Below, in pieces: positions 58,325 through 64,000 of a DNA stretch of 64,000 bases; position 1 is the first letter of the stretch, and each line of letters starts with the position of its first letter. Origin of the DNA: Pseudoalteromonas arabiensis (lineage in GTDB: Bacteria > Pseudomonadota > Gammaproteobacteria > Enterobacterales > Alteromonadaceae); NCBI RefSeq assembly GCF_001550155.1, contig NZ_LRUF01000024.1, positions 162,648 to 226,647 on the forward strand. Direction: 5' to 3'. The translations under genes were made by a program, and so were the position numbers. A model generated the notes under the pieces. The model ran no database searches. It had not been told where the DNA came from and saw only the letters and a program-made list of their open reading frames with translations.

Positions 58325-59152
58325 ATGAAGTACAGATACTTTCTATACTGCTTTATTGTTTTACTAACCTTTCATAGTGTTGCTGTATATGCAAACTTAT
58401 TGATCTCGCCAACACGTATTGCATTTGATGACAGGCAACGAGTCGCTAAAGTTATTGTGGTAAATAACTCTAATGAGAGCAAAACTTACCGCCTTGAATG
58501 GCAAGAGAAAGTAGCGAAGCCGCAAGGTGGCTATATAACGCTGACCGACGATCAGGTTAACCCTAATTCACTGGCCAGTATGATGCGTTTGAGTCCTTCT
58601 CAAGTGAGGTTAGCGCCGGGAGAAAGGCAGGTTGTGAAAATAGCCCTTCGCAAAGCTAAAGGTCTGGCAGATAAAGAATATCGTTCTCACTTGGTCTTTA
58701 AAGCGCTACCCAATGAACATAAAAGTAATAGTAAAAGCTTTGGTATTCGTTTAGACATGGTTTTAAGTTATTCAATTCCTGTGATCTTAAGACAGGGAAC
58801 TGCGCTACCTGAGGTTGATATTGCTTCAGTAAAATACTTAACAAATGATGCAAAACCATCACTTGGCATTAGCCTTAATCATTCTGGCGATTATAGTTCA
58901 TTCGGAAAAGTGGAAGTTTTTCAAACTCTATCAGGAAGTAAAGAAGAGCAAAAAATTGCTATGGTAAATGACTTCAGCATTTATCCTGAGCTTGATAACG
59001 TTTCTTTAACTTTGCCCTTATTTGATAATATGAAGCTACAAGAAAATAGCCAAATACGCATCACTTACTCGGGGTTGAAAGAGTATCAAGGGCAAGTTTT
59101 TTCGACTAAAACGACGACCTTCACGTCTCAGCATTTTAATTCTTTGCAGTAA
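58325..59152 (+). CDS. Periplasmic pilus-type chaperone (PapD-like)
   Basis: A 275-residue protein with a signal peptide ending VAVYA. The first immunoglobulin-like domain begins NLLISPTRIAFDDRQRVAKV, contains NNSNESKTYRLEWQE, and has SPSQVRLAPGERQVVKIAL as the chaperone signature strand. The conserved RSHLVFKALP follows. PapD-like chaperones cap pilus subunits and hand them to the usher. The C-terminal region is longer than in PapD. The stop is directly followed by the usher ATG, so the two are coupled. Confidence 0.85.
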   Translation: MKYRYFLYCFIVLLTFHSVAVYANLLISPTRIAFDDRQRVAKVIVVNNSNESKTYRLEWQEKVAKPQGGYITLTDDQVNPNSLASMMRLSPSQVRLAPGERQVVKIALRKAKGLADKEYRSHLVFKALPNEHKSNSKSFGIRLDMVLSYSIPVILRQGTALPEVDIASVKYLTNDAKPSLGISLNHSGDYSSFGKVEVFQTLSGSKEEQKIAMVNDFSIYPELDNVSLTLPLFDNMKLQENSQIRITYSGLKEYQGQVFSTKTTTFTSQHFNSLQ

Positions 59153-62146
59153 ATGAAACGTCTCTTATTTTGTCTTTTAATGTTTGCCACTGGCGCCCCC
59201 GTCGCAGCTGAAAAAAATTATCAGGCTGTATTTGCTTCATTAAAGAAAATGCAGCAGCAGTTACAACAGTTAAAAGCTTCTGAAAGAGAAAGCGCTGATT
59301 CTCAGGCAACAGCAACAGATTTCAATAAAAAAATGAATGGGGAAGGGATCCCTGTTGGGGAGTTGTTGTTTTTTTCAGCTTACTTAAAGCGTAGCTACTT
59401 AGGAGAAGTATTAGCTGTTAAAAGTCAGCAAGGAATATGGGTCGACTTGCTGAGCTTCTCTGAAACCGTAGAGTTCGTAATTGATGTAAATGGTCATACA
59501 GGTATTGCTAAGGGCTGGTTTATTAATCCAGAAAATACCTTTGTGCTTGATACAACAAAAATGACCATAACCGTTAAAGGTCGGACATTTTCAATAGCTC
59601 AAGAACAGTTACACGTTGATCAGCAAGATATTTTTGTTGCTTCAACATTACTTGAGCAAGTGTTTGATTTAACAATGGCTGTAGACTACTCAACACTTGA
59701 ACTTTACATAAACTCTGACGCACGATTACCCATAGAAGCACGCTTAGCTCGGCAGAAAAGAGAGCTAAGCCAAACAGCACGTTACTCTGAGCCAACACTA
59801 CCGTGGAAAGAAAGCCCATATCAAGCTGTGTCCTCTCCTATGGCAGATATCCAAATTAGCATGACAGCAGATGATCAACAAAGCTCTGCGGGATACTCTA
59901 TTCTTGGTGCTAATGATCTTGCTTACTTAAATGCTGAATACTACTTTGCGGGTCGTGATGGTGACTTACTTACTGATTCAAGACTCACATTTAGCCGTGA
60001 AGACTTAAATTCAGAGCTACTTGGCCCTTTAGCTGCAAATAGAATTGAGTTTGGTGATGTACTGGCAACGCAAATAGGGAACCGTTTTAATAGCAATTAT
60101 GCTCGCGGTGCAAAAGTAACTAACAAACCGCTATTTAAGCCCGTTAATACTAATCAGGTTAACATCATTGGCAATATCCAACCCGGCTGGGATGTCGAGT
60201 TGTATCAAAATGGTGTTTTAATTAATCAGCTACTTAGTCTTAATGACGGTAGGTATATATTTGAAAATGTAGACTTACTGTATGGCGCCAATAACTTTGA
60301 GCTTATTTTTTATGGACCGCAAGGTCAAGTGGAGCGAAAGACTGAACAATACTTGATTGATGGCACTAGCTTGTCTGCGGGAGAGTCGTTTTATGAATTC
60401 TCAATCACAGAGCAAGGGCACCAGCTATTTAACCAATCGAATTATTATGTTGAAAACCCAGGCTGGTTGTTTTCTGGTCGTTACGATACAGCATTAACAG
60501 ATAATATCTCAGTGTATGGCGGTATAGCGGGTTTAAAAAGTGAGTATAAAGATGACACTCAAAACCTAGCGATCGGTAGTAATGTGAGCCTTTTTGACCG
60601 CCTGTTAATTAACCTAGATTACGAGCAAAACAATGAAGATGAAAGCGAGCTTGAGTTTACCGCAAGAGGGCAAATTGCCGAGCAAGCGTTAAGGTTTCGT
60701 GCATCAGAACGAGAGCGTTTAATTAATCGTCAAAGCAGCCAGCAAAGAATGAGTTCATCAAGCAATTATGAATTTAATATCTCTGGAGAGGTCTTTCAAA
60801 ATCAATACGGTCGACTTAACTATCAAAACAACGCTTATTACACTGATATTGATAGCCGATATGACAGCCTAAAGCTCGAGAATATCATGAACTATGCTTA
60901 CTCAGGCTTTTCCTTTAATCACCGCTTGAGTTGGCAAAAAGACAGCAGGCTCGATGACTCTATCTTGTTGGGTAACGTTCGACTCCAAGGGCGATTTGGC
61001 CAAGTTTTTAGCCGCTTTAGTCTGGATTACAGTATGAGTCCTCAGCACTCTATTCAGTCATATGAGGCCCAATTTAATCGTAGCTTAACATCACAGTTGC
61101 AAGGTGAATTGACACTTCGCAACTCGCTTATCGATGATGTAAAGTCAGCGGAGATTGGACTTAATTGGCAATCTGATAGATTTAGCCTAAATAGTAATCT
61201 TAACTACGACAGTGAAGATCGTTGGCGAGTAGGGTTATTTAGCCGCTTTAGCCTAGGTTATGCTAGCCAAGGCACTGGTATCTTTTCTAGCAAACGAAGT
61301 TTAGCACGCTCAGGTACTCTGATGGCTCACGTTTACTTAGATGCCAATAACAATGGTATCAAGGATGAAAGTGAGCATGGGATTGCAGGTGTTAAAGTCA
61401 AAGGTGTGCAAAATTATCGTCAAGCAGTCACTGATGAAAACGGCATCGCATTGCTAACGAGTATGCCTGCGAATAGAACGACCGATATTGTTATTGATCC
61501 CGATAGTTTTCCAGACCCATTTTTGGTCGCTGCTAATGATGGTTTTTCTGTTACTCCCAGAGCCGGATTTATAGAATATATTGATATAGCGCTCAACAAC
61601 AGCAGTGAAGTTGAAGGGGTTGTGTATGTTGCGCAAGATGAAAATATGAAAGTGCAACCGTTTGCGAACATCTCACTCATTGATAAAACAGGGAAAAAGG
61701 TGTCGCAAACCCAAGCCGCGTATGATGGCTATTACTTGTTTACAGACCTTCGCCCAGGCGAATATAAAGCAGTGATAGATGATGAATATAAAGACAAAAA
61801 ATCATTAAAAGATAACCAACATGTGACCCTTAACTTATCAGCTGGTGGCGAAGTTGTTGTTGGCGCTGATCTAGTATTAAAGCCTAAACAAGTAAAAGAT
61901 GGTTACATTGCTAAGTTAGGGCAGTTTTCATCACTCGCTATCTTAAAAACATATCTTTATCTTGTGAAAAAACCATTATCAGAACTCGCTATTTTAGATC
62001 CTTTTTATATCAAAAAAAGTGATAAAGAGTTTGTTCTCTCAGCCGCGTTTTCTGAAACTCAAAGCGATGAACTTACACAAGTTTGCAGCGTATTAAAGAG
62101 CTATAAGCTTAACTGTGATGTTGAGCCATATACGGTTAGTTATTAA
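59153..62146 (+). CDS. Usher-like outer-membrane protein with carboxypeptidase-regulatory-like and SPOR-like C-terminus
   Basis: A 997-residue exported protein; signal peptide about 1-19. Residues 23-60 are Q/K-rich coiled coil. An N-terminal domain follows (GIPVGELLFFSAYLK, then FVIDVNG), and about residues 230-715 form a long beta-barrel with a plug-like domain (IIGNIQPGWDVELYQNGVLI and RYIFENVDLLYGANNFELIF, as in FimD/PapC ushers). At 721 an immunoglobulin-like domain with a calcium-loop motif starts (HVYLDANNNGIKDESEHGIA); a second starts near 818 (EVEGVVYVAQDENMKVQPF). The last 80 residues from about 915 (DGYIAKLGQFSSLAIL) form a SPOR-like domain with the same C-X9-C pair as the lipoproteins. 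It is a divergent usher; the wall-binding tail is unusual. Confidence 0.75.
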   Translation: MKRLLFCLLMFATGAPVAAEKNYQAVFASLKKMQQQLQQLKASERESADSQATATDFNKKMNGEGIPVGELLFFSAYLKRSYLGEVLAVKSQQGIWVDLLSFSETVEFVIDVNGHTGIAKGWFINPENTFVLDTTKMTITVKGRTFSIAQEQLHVDQQDIFVASTLLEQVFDLTMAVDYSTLELYINSDARLPIEARLARQKRELSQTARYSEPTLPWKESPYQAVSSPMADIQISMTADDQQSSAGYSILGANDLAYLNAEYYFAGRDGDLLTDSRLTFSREDLNSELLGPLAANRIEFGDVLATQIGNRFNSNYARGAKVTNKPLFKPVNTNQVNIIGNIQPGWDVELYQNGVLINQLLSLNDGRYIFENVDLLYGANNFELIFYGPQGQVERKTEQYLIDGTSLSAGESFYEFSITEQGHQLFNQSNYYVENPGWLFSGRYDTALTDNISVYGGIAGLKSEYKDDTQNLAIGSNVSLFDRLLINLDYEQNNEDESELEFTARGQIAEQALRFRASERERLINRQSSQQRMSSSSNYEFNISGEVFQNQYGRLNYQNNAYYTDIDSRYDSLKLENIMNYAYSGFSFNHRLSWQKDSRLDDSILLGNVRLQGRFGQVFSRFSLDYSMSPQHSIQSYEAQFNRSLTSQLQGELTLRNSLIDDVKSAEIGLNWQSDRFSLNSNLNYDSEDRWRVGLFSRFSLGYASQGTGIFSSKRSLARSGTLMAHVYLDANNNGIKDESEHGIAGVKVKGVQNYRQAVTDENGIALLTSMPANRTTDIVIDPDSFPDPFLVAANDGFSVTPRAGFIEYIDIALNNSSEVEGVVYVAQDENMKVQPFANISLIDKTGKKVSQTQAAYDGYYLFTDLRPGEYKAVIDDEYKDKKSLKDNQHVTLNLSAGGEVVVGADLVLKPKQVKDGYIAKLGQFSSLAILKTYLYLVKKPLSELAILDPFYIKKSDKEFVLSAAFSETQSDELTQVCSVLKSYKLNCDVEPYTVSY

Positions 62147-62162
62147 TTTAGGGAAAATTATA

Positions 62163-62762
62163 ATGTTAAAGCGTCATTTTAGTGTTGTTTTACTTTGTTT
62201 ACTGGCATCTGCGTGTCAATCAACAAATAGCAAACACTCTTCCACACCGCAAAATAGTGTGCAAATTACTCAACAAGAACTCGATAGCTTAAAAGAAAGT
62301 GCAGCGCAGTGGCAACAAGCTAAACCTAGCATTGATCGCCTTATCGCAATTGAAAATGATCTAAATCTACTAATTACCCAACTAAATGATCTTGCCAAGT
62401 CGCAAACAGAAAACCAAGCTAAAAGCTCACCCGTTAGTGAACAAGTTGTTGAACCTGTTGATGTTAAGAGTAATGCTTATACCGAGCAGCCATTATTTGC
62501 ATTACAAGTTGCCTCTGTCACAGAAACAGCGCGATTAACGCGAAGTTTAGAAGAGTTAAAAAGTAAAGCCCCAAGTATGTTTACAGGTCAATTTGCGGTT
62601 AACGTTGAGGCTGTTGAAGTTAACAATGTGGTTTATCACCGATTGAAAATAGGCGCTTATAAAGAGAAGCAAATGGCTGAAAAGGATTGCCAGTTATTAA
62701 AGCAAAAAGAAGTCAATTGCCTTGTCACCCAATACACCAATAAACCCTTTTCAGGCATGTAA
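62163..62762 (+). CDS. SPOR-type lipoprotein with coiled linker
   Basis: A 199-residue lipoprotein started at 62163 after AGGGAAA; lipobox LASAC. The segment ELDSLKESAAQWQQAKPSI followed by IAIENDLNLLITQLNDLA is a heptad-like linker clearly related to that of the lipoprotein at 56508. The C-terminal SPOR-like domain from about residue 109 begins PLFALQVASVTETARLTRSL. It ends EKDCQLLKQKEVNCLVTQY with the C-X9-C pair. It lies 17 bases after the usher gene and is probably cotranscribed with it. Confidence 0.8.
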   Translation: MLKRHFSVVLLCLLASACQSTNSKHSSTPQNSVQITQQELDSLKESAAQWQQAKPSIDRLIAIENDLNLLITQLNDLAKSQTENQAKSSPVSEQVVEPVDVKSNAYTEQPLFALQVASVTETARLTRSLEELKSKAPSMFTGQFAVNVEAVEVNNVVYHRLKIGAYKEKQMAEKDCQLLKQKEVNCLVTQYTNKPFSGM

Positions 62763-62819
62763 ATATTATTAGGCATAATCCTTGCTTGTACATTGCTATG
62801 TTCATAGAGGGTGGCAATT

Positions 62820-63413
62820 ATGCGACTTTTACATTGTTTTATATTTTTTATACTGACTGGTTGTAGTCTCACAGAAGAGACAAAACCAGTTGTATCAACC
62901 GATGCGCCTACAGCTCGCATGGCAGCCTACACTGTTAATCAATATGTTGCAGATTTAAGCAGTCAATTAAGCCGCATTCAAGGCTCTTACAAAGGCAATG
63001 CTCGTATTGCTGTAACCAGTTTTTATATGGCTGATGGCTTAGGTACTCGCTTGGCAAGCAATCAAGGCAATGGCTTGAGCCAACAAATCCAAGAGAGTTT
63101 AATGACTCAGTTCACACAACTGGGTTTTCATACCATTGAATACCGTTTAGAAAATACTTTAAATTTACAGCCTACGGCCGATAGTATATTAAGTCGTGAT
63201 GTGAGTAAGTTACGTCAACGTCAGAATATTGACTTTGTCATCACAGGCACATTAACACGGCAACAACATGCCTACATAGTTAATGCGCGCCTAGTTAATA
63301 CAAAAGATCAGCGAATAGTGTCGGCTGCCAGTACTGAAATTCCTATTAATGTTATGTGGGGAAATGAGAAAGTGCAGCAGCGTGATGGTCAGCTATACCG
63401 TAGTGAATATTAA
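62820..63413 (+). CDS. FlgO-family outer-membrane lipoprotein
   Basis: A 197-residue lipoprotein. The start at 62820 follows GAGGGTGG; lipobox FILTGC. The FlgO-type domain contains VNQYVADLSSQLSRI, then RIAVTSFYMADG and QIQESLMTQFTQLGFHTIEY, ending with IDFVITGTLTRQQHAYIVNA. In vibrios FlgO is an outer-membrane protein needed for normal motility together with FlgP and FlgT. Here the gene is 57 bases after a SPOR lipoprotein, so it could serve the fibre system, or begin a flagellar block beyond the window. Confidence 0.82.
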   Translation: MRLLHCFIFFILTGCSLTEETKPVVSTDAPTARMAAYTVNQYVADLSSQLSRIQGSYKGNARIAVTSFYMADGLGTRLASNQGNGLSQQIQESLMTQFTQLGFHTIEYRLENTLNLQPTADSILSRDVSKLRQRQNIDFVITGTLTRQQHAYIVNARLVNTKDQRIVSAASTEIPINVMWGNEKVQQRDGQLYRSEY

Positions 63414-63425
63414 GAGGAATTATCA

Positions 63426-64000
63426 ATGAAACGTTTATTTTTAAGTTTATGCCTTCCTTTAGGCTTTGGTTGTTCTTCGATGCTGACAGCGGATAACGAA
63501 AAAACATACAGTGATGAGCCTCAGCTTGTTAGCGCACAGCGTGAAGTTGCTGCGCCGCAAACAAGCACAAGCGTATTTCAAAGCAACCAAGTGGTAATGA
63601 ACGACAGTACATTTACTGCAGCGCCAACACGAAAGAACATTAATCACTATGTTCGAGGCATCATGCAGGATATGGTTGAAAACCTGCAATACGTTAACGA
63701 TAAAACACCACTTGCGGTGTCTAGCTTTATATACCTAGACGCTGATTACAATGCAGGTTCATTACTTGGTAATCAAATTGCCGAAAGCTTTATGCACGAA
63801 TTACATACCTTTGGCGTGCCAGTTATCGACTTTAAAACAACAGATTATATGCGTGTTACCCCCACAGGTGACTTCGTGTTTAGTCGAGACTATTTAGAAT
63901 TAAGCCAGCAGCAAAACTTTAATTATGTACTGGCAGGCACTTTAGTTAATCACCAAGGTGGTGTGCTTGTGAATGCGCGTATTGTTGGCATTACCAGTAA
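63426..64000 (+). CDS. Second FlgO-family lipoprotein, 5' part (cut by window end)
   Basis: The ATG at 63426 opens a frame that continues past the window end (191 full codons visible). The N-terminus MKRLFLSLCLPLGFGCSS has a lipobox-like end at GFGC. The domain matches its neighbour: INHYVRGIMQDMVENLQYV, then LAVSSFIYLDADYNAGSLLG, IAESFMHELHTFGVPVIDF and FNYVLAGTLVNHQGGVLVNA. It is therefore a paralogue of the gene before it, with an added N-terminal linker of about 50 residues. It starts 12 bases after that gene with AGAGGAAT as ribosome site. Confidence 0.8.
   Translation, partial: MKRLFLSLCLPLGFGCSSMLTADNEKTYSDEPQLVSAQREVAAPQTSTSVFQSNQVVMNDSTFTAAPTRKNINHYVRGIMQDMVENLQYVNDKTPLAVSSFIYLDADYNAGSLLGNQIAESFMHELHTFGVPVIDFKTTDYMRVTPTGDFVFSRDYLELSQQQNFNYVLAGTLVNHQGGVLVNARIVGITS

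Overview
The window is a chromosome segment from a marine gammaproteobacterium, most likely Pseudoalteromonas or a close relative in the Alteromonadales. This rests on the low GC content (about 40 percent by eye, not counted), the gene order (rpoE-rseABC-lepA-lepB-rnc-era-recO-pdxJ, barA/rlmD-relA-mazG-pyrG-eno, mutH/rppH-ptsP-tauE-lgt-thyA) and protein features typical of that group. I see no rRNA, tRNA, CRISPR array, prophage or intact insertion sequence. There is one small palindromic element resembling a MITE.

Layout. 1-1.5 kb: the 3' end of an MMPL/RND exporter. 1.9-7.7 kb: a choline-to-betaine operon (betI, betB, betA), then a short divergent BCCT-like transporter and a TorF-type porin. 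7.7-17.7 kb: mixed genes, mostly on the minus strand: dienelactone hydrolase, a membrane/coiled-coil protein of unknown function, a MarR regulator and a kinase-like protein (both plus strand), a secreted GH43 arabinanase with a ricin-type lectin domain, a PepSY iron-linked pair with a Fur-box-like site, an MscS channel, LrgAB and a crotonase. 18-24 kb: a tripartite-pump adaptor and RND permease, the DNA-mimic protein YciU, a DUF481 outer-membrane protein and a small membrane protein. 24-28 kb: SlyD-like isomerase, YgfZ, SdhE/YgfX and NadB.

28-51.7 kb is conserved housekeeping DNA: sigma-E and its regulators, LepA, signal peptidase, RNase III, Era, RecO, PdxJ, the BarA hybrid kinase, RlmD, RelA, MazG, CTP synthase, enolase, MutH, RppH and PtsP. 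acpS is not next to pdxJ, where it usually lies in this group. The mutH/rppH spacer carries a cluster of DnaA-box-like words. 51.7-55.4 kb holds the MITE-like element, a TauE/SafE permease, Lgt, ThyA and GalU.

55.8-64 kb is the most unusual part. It is a one-strand cluster encoding two DUF4402 pilin-like secreted proteins, a PapD-like chaperone and a 997-residue usher-like outer-membrane protein. Around these lie three SPOR-type lipoproteins and two FlgO-family lipoproteins (the last one cut by the window end). The usher itself ends in a fourth SPOR-like domain, and all four SPOR-like domains share the same C-X9-C cysteine pair. I infer a chaperone-usher-type surface-fibre system whose secretion pore and accessory lipoproteins contact peptidoglycan. 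I do not recognise a described system with this architecture.
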